DNA of 64,000 nucleotides from Rhodococcus sp. P-2 (GTDB lineage: Bacteria; Actinomycetota; Actinomycetes; Mycobacteriales; Mycobacteriaceae): the NCBI RefSeq assembly GCF_016598535.1, contig NZ_CP066779.1, positions 4,834,053-4,898,052 of the forward strand, read 5' to 3'. Position numbers and translations under genes: made by a program. Positions within the stretch are counted from its first letter, which is position 1. Each line of letters starts with the position of its first letter. This document shows positions 25,461 to 33,797 of the stretch, in pieces. The notes below the pieces were generated by a model. That model was given only the letters and a program-made list of their open reading frames with translations, had not been told where the DNA came from and searched no databases.

Positions 25461-26795
25461 ATGACCGGCACAGCAAATGCTCCTGTAGAGCATCAAATCG
25501 AGACTTCACCTGGACGTCGATCGGCGCGCCGTAGAGCCCTGATTGCCGGCGCGACAGGCAACATCGTCGAATGGTTCGATTTCACAATCTACGGTTTCAC
25601 TGCCGCAGTTCTCGCGACAGTGTTCTTCCCTCCGGAGTTCGGCAGTGGCGCACTGCTTGCCACCTTCGCTCTTTACGGAGTCGCATTCTTGGCCAGACCT
25701 GCCGGCGGCATATTCTTCGGAAGACTGGGTGACCGCCTCGGCCGACGGAGGTCACTGTCCCTGGCAATTACGCTCATGGGCTGCTCGACAGCGGCTATCG
25801 GCCTCCTACCGACATATGCTTCGATCGGTGTCGCCGCACCGCTGTTGCTGCTGCTCTGTCGCTTGGTTCAAGGATTCTCAGCCGGTGGCGAATACACCGG
25901 AGCGGCAACCTTCGTCGTCGAGCATGCGCCGTCCCACCGCCGAGGCTTGTACGCAGGGATAATCAGCTCTTCGTCATTCGTCGGCAGCATCTTGGCCACG
26001 GTCACAGTCTTGTCATTCAGCTTGGTCGGCGCTGAGCACTTCGCCGACGGAGGATGGCGCTGGCCGTTCATCATCGGAGGCGTTGTCGCCATGGTGGGTC
26101 TGTTCATGAGGCTTGCCGTCGAGGAGACTCCGGCGTTCAAGGAAATGCAAGAAAACGATTCCCTTCCCACTCGCCCACTCGCAGATCTGTTCCGCAATCA
26201 CTGGCGGACTCTGCTCACGTCCTTCGTGTACTTCGCCTCGCTCGGTGTCGTTACTCATATGCTGCTCGGTTACATGCCGACATTCCTGGTTATTTCAGCC
26301 GATGTTCCGAGCACGGTTGCCCTGCTGATGACAACCGGCGCTTTGGTTCTCGCAGTCCCGCTGTTCATCTTCTTCGGCGCCACAGTCGACCGAATCGGCC
26401 GGAGACCTCTCGTCAGAATCGGCATGGTGATGTCAGTTTTCGTATCGGTACCCAGCTACCTGCTCATCGGCACCGGGAATGCTTTCGCGATTGCCGTTGC
26501 CCTGGCCGCTCTGGTCGTCGCGCTCTCCCTACTTGCTTCCGCTTTGCTGGTAATTCTCGAAATGATGCCGACGCGCGCGAGATTCACCGGCACGGCAATC
26601 CCTTATAACGTTGCGTATGCACTCTTTGCAGGAACTGCGCCTCTGGTGTGCGCGTCGTTGGTCAATGCCACAGGAAGCAATCTGTCCCCGGCCTTCTACG
26701 CAACCGCCATCGCTTTGATCGCACTTCCCATTCTGTGGCGAGGGATTCCGGAAACGAAAGACTGGTCAGCCACGCAGGGCAGTGCGACGAAGTAA
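25461..26795 (+). CDS. MFS transporter, metabolite:H+ symporter (MHS) family
   Basis: 444 aa with twelve predicted membrane segments. The N-terminus ALIAGATGNIVEWFDFTIYG is the MHS signature (shikimate, alpha-ketoglutarate, proline/betaine and dicarboxylate transporters), and FFGRLGDRLGRRRSL is the MFS loop 2-3 motif; GATVDRIGRRPLV is its repeat in the second half. It likely imports an organic acid, amino acid or betaine for the FAD oxidase 258 nt downstream. ATG 25461 has GAGAGGAA. The gap 26796-27053 shows no gene or clear terminator, so co-transcription is possible. Confidence 0.9.
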   Translation: MTGTANAPVEHQIETSPGRRSARRRALIAGATGNIVEWFDFTIYGFTAAVLATVFFPPEFGSGALLATFALYGVAFLARPAGGIFFGRLGDRLGRRRSLSLAITLMGCSTAAIGLLPTYASIGVAAPLLLLLCRLVQGFSAGGEYTGAATFVVEHAPSHRRGLYAGIISSSSFVGSILATVTVLSFSLVGAEHFADGGWRWPFIIGGVVAMVGLFMRLAVEETPAFKEMQENDSLPTRPLADLFRNHWRTLLTSFVYFASLGVVTHMLLGYMPTFLVISADVPSTVALLMTTGALVLAVPLFIFFGATVDRIGRRPLVRIGMVMSVFVSVPSYLLIGTGNAFAIAVALAALVVALSLLASALLVILEMMPTRARFTGTAIPYNVAYALFAGTAPLVCASLVNATGSNLSPAFYATAIALIALPILWRGIPETKDWSATQGSATK

Positions 26796-27053
26796 TTCTG
26801 ACAATGGGCGCGCCATGGGTGCGATTCTTTGCGCAGCTGTCGATAGCGTTCCGACGGCCGCCGAGCGAAAGTTGAGGATGACGATCTTCTGGGCCTCCAG
26901 GTGCGAAATCAAGCAAGGCAGAGCCCATTCCGAGAAGTTGGGGTACGGCTCTCCGGAGGAGGTCGAAGTCGTCAGGCTTACCAAGAACCCAAGCTCGCCA
27001 GTCGAAGAGATGCGCTTTCGATCTGGCGCAGTCACAAGAAGGAGGGGCCGAAA

Positions 27054-28364
27054 GTGCCTACCAACAAGACCGACGCAGTTGTGGTCGGAGCTGGAGTAAT
27101 CGGCAGCTCCATCGCCTACGAATTGGCCGCTAGAGGCTACGAAGTCCTGGTCATCGACAAGTCTGGTGGTCCGGGCTACGGCTCGACCAGTGCATCCAGT
27201 GCGGTTATCCGGTTCAACTACTCCACATTCGACGGTATGGCTGCGGCTTGGGAGTCGCTGCATTGCTGGCAGAACTGGAACGCGCATCTCAACGCGAGAG
27301 TCGACGGTGCGCTTGCGAAGTTTCGGCAATGCGGGATGGCGCTGCTCGATGTCGACGTCGCACCTCACGCGCGCACGATTGGACTATTCGAAAAGATCGG
27401 AATCGACTACCAGCTCTGGGATGCAACGACACTCGTCGAAAAGATTCCCGGCATCGACTCCGGCAAATACTATCCGCCGAAGCCCGTCGACTCGGAGTCG
27501 TTCTTCGCAGATACGACAACCACGCTCGGTGCGTTGTACACACCTCAGGCGGGGTTTGTCGACGACCCGCAACTGGCCGCCGCGAATCTTGCTGCGGCAG
27601 CTCGTTCGCATGGTGCGGTTTTCACTTACAACACGCGTGTAGTGGCAGTCGAGCAGTTGGCTGACGACAGCTGGCAGCTAGGGCTCGACGACGGGGAAAT
27701 TGTGAAATCCAAGATTGTCGTCAACGCTGCCGGCCCCTGGTCGGGAGCATTCAACAATCTGTCGAATGTCGGGTCCGACTTCAAGGTTTCGGTTCGGCCC
27801 TTGCGTCAGGAAGTCCATCACGTCACCGCACCCACTGGGTACAACGACGGCGAGATCCTCGGCCCGATGATCGCCGATTTGGATCTCGGAACCTACATGC
27901 GAGCCGAACCCGGAAACGGCTTCCTTGTCGGCGGAACCGAACCGGAGTGCGATCCGCTCGAGTGGATCGACGATCCTGACACCGCGAACCCGAATCGCAC
28001 TGTTGCCCGGTTCGAAGCGCAAGTTTTCCGCGCCGCCAGACGTTTCCCCAGCTTGGAAGTCCCGTCACAACCGAAAGGTATTGCCGGCGTGTACGACGCA
28101 GCATCTGACTGGACCCCGATCTACGACAAGACAGACAGACGAGGGTTCTACGTCGCCATGGGCACCAGCGGAAACCAATTCAAGAATGCGCCCATCGCTG
28201 GACGCCTCATGTCGAGGATCATCGACCAGGTGGAAGCCGGACACGATCACGACGCTGATCCCGTGACCTACATCGGAATGCACACCGGGCTCGAAATCAA
28301 CCTCGGCGCATTCTCCCGGCTTCGGGCACCCAATGCCGAGTCGACCGGGACAGTAATGGGTTAG
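27054..28364 (+). CDS. FAD-dependent oxidase of the DAO (glycine/sarcosine oxidase-like) family
   Basis: 436 aa. The N-terminal dinucleotide fold AVVVGAGVIGSSIAYELAAR binds FAD, with the acidic end of beta-2 at VLVIDKSGG. The C-terminal part has GIAGVYDAASDWTPIYDK and GFYVAMGTSGNQFKNAPIAG, characteristic of sarcosine/dimethylglycine oxidase-type proteins. It would oxidise a secondary or primary amine to imine with H2O2. Start GTG 27054 follows GGAGGGG (27041-27047); longer readings are not conserved. It is the last gene before a bidirectional palindrome at 28418-28449. Confidence 0.88.
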   Translation: MPTNKTDAVVVGAGVIGSSIAYELAARGYEVLVIDKSGGPGYGSTSASSAVIRFNYSTFDGMAAAWESLHCWQNWNAHLNARVDGALAKFRQCGMALLDVDVAPHARTIGLFEKIGIDYQLWDATTLVEKIPGIDSGKYYPPKPVDSESFFADTTTTLGALYTPQAGFVDDPQLAAANLAAAARSHGAVFTYNTRVVAVEQLADDSWQLGLDDGEIVKSKIVVNAAGPWSGAFNNLSNVGSDFKVSVRPLRQEVHHVTAPTGYNDGEILGPMIADLDLGTYMRAEPGNGFLVGGTEPECDPLEWIDDPDTANPNRTVARFEAQVFRAARRFPSLEVPSQPKGIAGVYDAASDWTPIYDKTDRRGFYVAMGTSGNQFKNAPIAGRLMSRIIDQVEAGHDHDADPVTYIGMHTGLEINLGAFSRLRAPNAESTGTVMG

Positions 28365-28417
28365 AAGTGTTGTCCGGCTTGGAGAATCGATAGCCGCGAC
28401 AACTGAATAGACACGGT

Positions 28418-28449
28418 TGTGGGTGTCCACCACGTGGTGGACACCCACA
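28418..28449. terminator. 32-bp perfect palindrome between convergent genes
   Basis: TGTGGGTGTCCACCAC at 28418-28433 is followed immediately by its exact complement (28434-28449), a zero-spacer palindrome. It lies between the FAD oxidase stop (28364) and the convergent esterase stop (28530). In RNA either strand folds to a GC-rich hairpin with a tight loop, fitting a bidirectional terminator. Confidence 0.6.
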
Positions 28450-28529
28450 GCCGACTTCTTCTTCCACGGAATCGACGGAAAATCGACGATCGAACGTGTC
28501 AGCGTGGACATCGTCTCCGGGACGAGCAG

Positions 28530-29402
28530 CTACCGTGCATGGCATTTCTTCAAGTAGCTCAGGAACGATGCCTGCAGCCCGGTGACGTGCGTCTCGTGCA
28601 ACAACGCGGTCGAAACATCCTGCGACCGCCCCTTGCCGTGCAGCTCCTCCACGACAGCGAGAACGTTTCGTGCCAGTCCGCGGTAGATCGGAATGGGCCC
28701 CGTCAGTTCGGCTTCGTTCAGCGTGACGTGCAATTGCGGTACAACTGAGCCCACGCCACGCGTTGGCAGGGTCTCGACCATTGTGTGGATCTGGCTGTCG
28801 GCGTTCACAACTCCGGGGCTACCCGCACCGAAGGTCGCGAATGGAGTCGCGTCACGTAGCCATGAGTAGAGCGCGAAAAGACCTCCGTAGGAGTAACCGA
28901 AAAGGCCGTGCCCGGACTCGCTGACGCGCAGCTTCGACGAGCACAGGTGAGGGTGGAGTTCGTTGGTCAGGAAGGCGAGGAAGACGTCCGCATGGGTGTC
29001 TGCGAGCTCCTCGAGATATGCGTCTACGTATTCCTGGGTCATTGCACCGGAGTCGCGAGCCGCGGCAAGAGTAGCCACCATCTCGGCGCCTACCGGTTCC
29101 CCCGGCGGCACGAGATCGCGGTTGCGTAGCCGTGCCCAGTTGGCGGCTTCCTCACCGGCATAACCGACACTGACCTGAATGTACGGTGCGATTGTCAGAT
29201 ACGGGTCTTCCTGCGTGACGATGAGTGGGGCGGTCAGACCCACAGCCCAGTTGCCGTCCATCACGTAGATCAGCGGTAAGGGATCCGTGGAGTCCGCGTA
29301 GCCGGGTGGTGTGGTCACCCAGACGCCGTAGCGGTGCCCCGATTTCGCCGTTATTTCGAAATACTCCGTGTCTGCAAAACATCCGTGCAGCATTGCGCTC
29401 AT
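28530..29402 (-). CDS. Putative esterase (alpha/beta hydrolase, esterase-D/IroE-like)
   Basis: 290 aa alpha/beta hydrolase. The strand PLIYVMDGNWAV precedes the oxyanion region; the nucleophile elbow is GYSYGG (GHGLFGYSYGGLFALYSWL), and the terminal HETHVTG supplies a His candidate. This pattern is that of the putative-esterase family (feruloyl/siderophore esterases, S-formylglutathione hydrolase relatives). Start ATG 29402 overlaps the amidohydrolase stop (ATGA); a much longer in-frame reading runs antisense-like through the amidohydrolase gene and is Arg-rich, so I reject it. Coupled translation suggests one pathway: an ester and an amide/imide cleaved in sequence. Confidence 0.82.
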   Translation of the reverse strand: MSAMLHGCFADTEYFEITAKSGHRYGVWVTTPPGYADSTDPLPLIYVMDGNWAVGLTAPLIVTQEDPYLTIAPYIQVSVGYAGEEAANWARLRNRDLVPPGEPVGAEMVATLAAARDSGAMTQEYVDAYLEELADTHADVFLAFLTNELHPHLCSSKLRVSESGHGLFGYSYGGLFALYSWLRDATPFATFGAGSPGVVNADSQIHTMVETLPTRGVGSVVPQLHVTLNEAELTGPIPIYRGLARNVLAVVEELHGKGRSQDVSTALLHETHVTGLQASFLSYLKKCHAR

Positions 29403-30625
29403 CGAACCTCTCCCTTCACTACCTGGCCGGATTTCACGACGAGTACAGCCATGTCCGGATCGGCGAACACCTTGGCGTCGCAGAGCGGATCTCGTCGCCA
29501 GGCGACCATGTCCGCCTGCATTCCGACGCGGATAGTCCCGACGGTCTCGCCGATACCGAGGATGTCGGCGTTGACGCTGGTGGCCGACACGAGTGCGTGC
29601 ATCGGCGACTCCAACTCGGCGCGCAAGCGCAACTCCTCGCCTCGGCGCTGCTGGTGCGGCCCGATGAGGTCCGAGCCCAGGCCGATCCTCAGGCCTGCTG
29701 CGCGAGAGACCTCGAGTGCCGAGGCCATGCGCTGACGTACTCCGGCGGCGCGGTCTCGTATTGCAGGGTCCAGGTCCATGCTCGCGGTGTCCGTCAACTG
29801 CTCCACCACGGCGAAGGTGGGGACCAGAGCCACGTCGTGCTCGCGCATCAGCTGGGCGGTCTCCGCGTCGATGTCGGTGCCGTGTTCCACGCACCGGACT
29901 CCCGCCCGCACTGCGTTGCGAATGCCCGCATTGTTGTGCGCGTGCACCGTGACGTAGGTGCCGCGCGACGCTGCCTCTTCCACTGCCACGGAGATTTCCT
30001 CGACGGTGAACTGTGTGTCGGTGAGGCGGTCGTGGCCTCCGACGACACCGCCGGTGACGCACAGCTTCAGGAATGTTGCGCCTCGGCGGAACGACTCGCG
30101 CACGTTGCGTCGTAGCTCGTCGGCGTTGCCGGACATCAAAGACAAGGCGCAGAGCCCGGGGAGGTGATGCATGTTCCACAGCTCAGTCGGTTCCCACGAA
30201 GCCCCGTAGTAGCCGTGCCCGCCGGTCTGGCACTGCACCGGACCACACGAGAGGACACGCGGACCACGAACCTTGCCGCTGGCGATGACGTCGACGACTC
30301 CGCCGTCGATGCCACCGACGTCTCGCACCGTGGTGAAGCCTGCGTCGAGGGCCTGGCCGGCAGCGCCGAAGATGTCCGCAGCGAGTTCGGCCGCCGAGAG
30401 CTCAAACCCGAATTGCCGTCGTATCGGGCTCGAAAGGCCCAGGTGGACATGGGCATCGATGAGCCCCGGAGTCAGAAGCATGCCGTCGAGGTCGACTGTC
30501 CTCGCACCCGACGGCGCCTGTCCGATCGCGGTGACAATGCCGTCGCTCACGCACACGTCGACTTCGACCGGGTCGGTGCCCGATCCATCCGCGACCTTGC
30601 CGCCGGCAAACCATACGTCAGTCAA
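29399..30625 (-). CDS. Metal-dependent amidohydrolase (prolidase/imidazolonepropionase-like)
   Basis: 408 aa amidohydrolase. The metal site is readable: HVH in GLIDAHVHLGL (about residues 58-62), a Lys likely carboxylated in ATFLKLCVTGG, His in TVHAHNN and CVEHGTDID, and Asp in IGLGSDLIGPH. The small beta-sandwich domain is split over both ends (WFAGGKVADGSGTDP, then IRVGMQADMVAW). Members cleave Xaa-Pro dipeptides, N-acyl amino acids, or amide mycotoxins and pesticides. TTG 30625-30623 is the start, with GGGAGG upstream. It forms an operon with the esterase and is divergent from a TetR gene. Confidence 0.87.
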   Translation of the reverse strand: MTDVWFAGGKVADGSGTDPVEVDVCVSDGIVTAIGQAPSGARTVDLDGMLLTPGLIDAHVHLGLSSPIRRQFGFELSAAELAADIFGAAGQALDAGFTTVRDVGGIDGGVVDVIASGKVRGPRVLSCGPVQCQTGGHGYYGASWEPTELWNMHHLPGLCALSLMSGNADELRRNVRESFRRGATFLKLCVTGGVVGGHDRLTDTQFTVEEISVAVEEAASRGTYVTVHAHNNAGIRNAVRAGVRCVEHGTDIDAETAQLMREHDVALVPTFAVVEQLTDTASMDLDPAIRDRAAGVRQRMASALEVSRAAGLRIGLGSDLIGPHQQRRGEELRLRAELESPMHALVSATSVNADILGIGETVGTIRVGMQADMVAWRRDPLCDAKVFADPDMAVLVVKSGQVVKGEVR

Positions 30626-30661
30626 AGGGACCTCCCGAGCATGAGAAAACCTCTTTCCTAA

Positions 30662-30706
30662 ACACTGGTGAATTCGATATGCGGTACCGTACTCAACAGT
30701 GGTGAA
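30662..30706. promoter_or_regulatory. Direct repeats between amidohydrolase and TetR
   Basis: ACACTGGTGAA (30662-30672) and ACAGTGGTGAA (30696-30706) are near-identical and 34 bp apart, in the 99-nt region between divergent starts. They are plausible TetR binding elements controlling both directions. Confidence 0.45.
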
Positions 30707-30724
30707 CCCGTCAATGGAGGTAAC

Positions 30725-31288
30725 GTGAGATCGCCGGTTGGGGAGGGTCGAGAGCGACTGTTACAGGCACTGTTCGACGAGTTCGGTGAAACCGGCCCAA
30801 GTCCGAAGCTGTCGATGCGCCAAGTAGCGGAGCGACTCGGAGTGCACCACACGCTGCTGACTTATCACTTCGGATCACGACCGGGTCTCCTCAGCGCCGT
30901 GCTGTCGGAAGCGCGCCGCCGTGACAACCTCGTCATCGCCGCGATGGGCAAAGATCTCGGATTCGCGGCCCTGTGCAGGGCGATCTGGAGCTTTTACTCG
31001 AACGCCGAGCACGAAGACCGAAGCCGCACCTTTTTTCACCTGGCCGGACTTGCGGTCTACGAGCACAACGCATTTCAAGATTTCGCCGCCGACCTCGACG
31101 AATTGGCCCACCTCCTCGAAGCAGCAGCCCTTCGCGACGGATTCACCGTGGTGGATGCACAGCAGCAGAGCGTCATTGCAACCGCATGTCTGCGAGGACT
31201 GTTGCTGCAGAGGTTGCTCACCCCTGATGCCGAGGTCGACGCCGCAGCCGAGCGCTTCATCACCTCGTTGACCACGACCATTACCTGA
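30725..31288 (+). CDS. TetR-family regulator
   Basis: 187 aa. Helix-turn-helix: LSMRQVAERLGVHHTLLTYH followed by FGSRPGLLSAVL. The C-terminal ligand domain is all-helical, ending QRLLTPDAEVDAAAERFITS. I chose GTG 30725 because GGAGG lies 4 nt before it at 30716-30720; an upstream ATG at 30668 lacks a ribosome site and would overlap the repeats. Divergent from the amidohydrolase-esterase operon, which it probably represses. Confidence 0.82.
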   Translation: MRSPVGEGRERLLQALFDEFGETGPSPKLSMRQVAERLGVHHTLLTYHFGSRPGLLSAVLSEARRRDNLVIAAMGKDLGFAALCRAIWSFYSNAEHEDRSRTFFHLAGLAVYEHNAFQDFAADLDELAHLLEAAALRDGFTVVDAQQQSVIATACLRGLLLQRLLTPDAEVDAAAERFITSLTTTIT

Positions 31289-31533
31289 GGCCCCACAACC
31301 GATCACCCTCGTTCGAAATCACCGACGCGGGGCCGTTTACCATGGGCTCGCTCATGTTTCGGCGCGAGCCGGGTCTCTGATCCCCGGTTGAGTGGTGGCC
31401 GATCGCCCTTTCGACATCTGTACGAGCGAACTGCCGAAAGATGCGACAAGTGAACCTATCTCGGCGCAGTAGACACACGACATCATCGACAAGTCCGATG
31501 ATTCACGCGAGATACGAAAGTCAGGATCAGATT

Positions 31534-31902
31534 GTGACCATTACCTTCCGCGCCGCAGAGTTGGACAGCGCAAACGGGATCTTTCAACAAGCACTGCTTG
31601 GCCAACCCAGCGCCGAACCACTCAGCGGAGACATCATCACGCGCGCTGACGTCGAGTTCACCAGCGACGACGGGCGCATTCAATCCGGAGTCTGGGAGAG
31701 CGAACCAGGAAAGTCGCGGTGGGAGTTCCTCACCCGCGGCGAGATCATCACCATCGTCTCCGGCGCCATGACCGTGGAGGAGGACGACGGCGATCCCGTA
31801 CATCTCGTTGCCGGTACGAGTGCAATCTTCCCAATCGGATGGAAGGGTATGTGGACGGTCACCGAGACCGTACGCAAGGTGTTCGTCGTATACAACGTAT
31901 GA
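31534..31902 (+). CDS. Cupin protein (EutQ/DUF861-like)
   Basis: 122 aa single cupin. The double-stranded beta-helix core contains SGVWESEPGKSRWEF (motif 1 without the usual His pair), GEIITIVSGAMTVEEDDGDP and the motif-2 region GTSAIFPIGWKGMWTV. This is the cupin-3/EutQ pattern, typical of small ethanolamine- or ureidoglycolate-related proteins of unknown catalysis. GTG 31534 has AGGA 7 nt upstream; ATG 31498 is an alternative. It stands alone 245 nt after the TetR gene, in a stretch with no other support, and 26 nt before the convergent recD. Confidence 0.7.
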   Translation: MTITFRAAELDSANGIFQQALLGQPSAEPLSGDIITRADVEFTSDDGRIQSGVWESEPGKSRWEFLTRGEIITIVSGAMTVEEDDGDPVHLVAGTSAIFPIGWKGMWTVTETVRKVFVVYNV

Positions 31903-31928
31903 CCAAGGGAAACCGCAACATCCGACGT

Positions 31929-33797
31929 TCACGGCCCGTCGTACGGTCGGATCTCACGACGCAGCCCACTTGCCCTGAGTACTTGACGCTGCACTCCCGC
32001 CCGCACGGAATCCTCGGTGCCGATTACTCTCACATGGTTTCTGGCGCGAGTGATCGCCGTGTACAACAACTCCCGAGTCAGCAGTGACGACGCCTCGGCC
32101 GGCAGCATCACCGATACCGTGTCGTACTGGCTACCCTGGCTCCGGTGAATCGTCATCGCGTAGACGGTCTGCACCGACGAGAGTTGGCTCGGGTGGATCA
32201 GAAACGCATCACTCCCCCGCTGGAACGCGGCAATGGGAACGCCATCCTCACGCTGCACGATCACACCGGCATCCCCGTTGTAGATCTTTGCCTCGTAGTC
32301 GTTGGCCGTCACCAACAGGGGTTGGCCCGGATACCACCTCGTCGGGTCCAGGAATTGCCCTGATGCCGTGCCGACCCACTCCATCGCCTGCTGCGCCCAC
32401 CTCCCGACACCGTACGGTCCGTCACGGTGGGCGCACAGAAGGCGGTGCGATTCCAAGCCTTTCAGCGCGCCGATCGCATCACCCACTTCCGCCGACGCCG
32501 TCACCACCTCTGAACTCGCAACGATGTCGGCGCGCAATGCGTCGACGTCCTCGGGAGAATGGAAGGAGACGGCGGGATCACCGCTGCGCAGGATACGCAG
32601 AACCTCAGCGGAATCTCCCGCTCGAACTGCCCTGGCCAACGACGCGATGGTTCCGTCGAAGCGGCGCCCGCGTGAGAGTTGAATGATCCCGCCCCGCAGA
32701 CGATCCTGCTCGTCCACACTCAGTGCCTCTTCGGCCCCGGTTGCCGCGAGATCGTCACCCACCAACTGTGACAGCGCCGGATTTCCACTGACTTCTACCG
32801 GGCGGGCGACAAGATCAGCAAGAACAGCGCCGGCGTCGACGGAGGTCAACTGATCGGGATCGCCGACGAGCAGTAGCCGGGCATCGGGGCGAACGGCTTC
32901 GAGCAGGCGCGCCATCAAGGTGAGGGAGACCATCGACGTCTCGTCGACGACGACCACGTCGTAGGGAAGTCTGTTGGTCGCATTGTATTTGAAACGACTC
33001 GAACTCCCCCGCTGCCAACCGAGTAGCCGGTGCAAGGTCATGGCCGCGAGTTCTTCGGGAAGGCCAAGGCTCGCGGTCTGCTCACGTACGGACTCTTGTA
33101 GACGTGCTGCGGCCTTGCCCGTCGGCGCTGCCAACCCGATGCGAGCATTCGAACCCAGTTCCTCCGACAGGAGAGCGAGAATACGTGCGACCGTATGGGT
33201 TTTGCCGGTTCCGGGCCCACCGGCGATGACCGTCGTCCACTGTGTCGCGGCGAGAGCAGCGGCTATTCGTTGACGATCAGGGGCGGAGGTCGGCCCGTGC
33301 TCGTCGACGAACAACGAATCCAGGCGCGTTCGGACCGCTTTCAGGTCGGCGGGCGGCCACGTGGACGCACGCTCGTCGAGCACTCGCCGAATCGTCTGCT
33401 CCTGCAGAAAGTACCGATCGAGGTAGAGAAGCTCACCGTCGTCGGTGTCGACCAACCGGAGCGGTCTGAGAGGTCCGGCGTTGCCGCCGATCACCAGAGG
33501 GCTCAGCCGAAGGGCGGCAACGATCTCCGACGGTTCGGGCCACGGCAACGACGCAAGTTCGTCTTCCGTCGCATTGTCGACGCTCACATCACGCATCCGT
33601 CGGAGATCGAGGCACACCGAACCTGATCGCACGGCCCGAACTGCCAACGCCGCGGCCAGCATCACTTTCTCGGAAGTTTCACCGCCCAGGCTGCACACCC
33701 GCGTCGCGACATGGACGTCAGCGGCAAGCAGAACCCCAGCTTCGTTGAAGATTCGCACGATCCCTTTGGCGCGCTGCGCCAATTGCGCCTCGGTCAT
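31929..33797 (-). CDS. recD: RecD subunit of exodeoxyribonuclease V
   Basis: SF1B 5'-to-3' helicase, 622 aa. Walker A GGPGTGKTHTV is near residues 191-201, Walker B VVDETSMV near 284, and a C-terminal UvrD-like motif QTVYAMTIHRSQGSQYDTVS (motif V) and LLTRELLYTAITRARNHVRV (motif VI). The start ATG 33797 overlaps the recB stop (ATGA). RecD drives the fast strand of the RecBCD machine that resects double-strand breaks; in mycobacteria RecBCD serves single-strand annealing. It is the last gene of the three-gene operon. Confidence 0.96.
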   Translation of the reverse strand: MTEAQLAQRAKGIVRIFNEAGVLLAADVHVATRVCSLGGETSEKVMLAAALAVRAVRSGSVCLDLRRMRDVSVDNATEDELASLPWPEPSEIVAALRLSPLVIGGNAGPLRPLRLVDTDDGELLYLDRYFLQEQTIRRVLDERASTWPPADLKAVRTRLDSLFVDEHGPTSAPDRQRIAAALAATQWTTVIAGGPGTGKTHTVARILALLSEELGSNARIGLAAPTGKAAARLQESVREQTASLGLPEELAAMTLHRLLGWQRGSSSRFKYNATNRLPYDVVVVDETSMVSLTLMARLLEAVRPDARLLLVGDPDQLTSVDAGAVLADLVARPVEVSGNPALSQLVGDDLAATGAEEALSVDEQDRLRGGIIQLSRGRRFDGTIASLARAVRAGDSAEVLRILRSGDPAVSFHSPEDVDALRADIVASSEVVTASAEVGDAIGALKGLESHRLLCAHRDGPYGVGRWAQQAMEWVGTASGQFLDPTRWYPGQPLLVTANDYEAKIYNGDAGVIVQREDGVPIAAFQRGSDAFLIHPSQLSSVQTVYAMTIHRSQGSQYDTVSVMLPAEASSLLTRELLYTAITRARNHVRVIGTEDSVRAGVQRQVLRASGLRREIRPYDGP

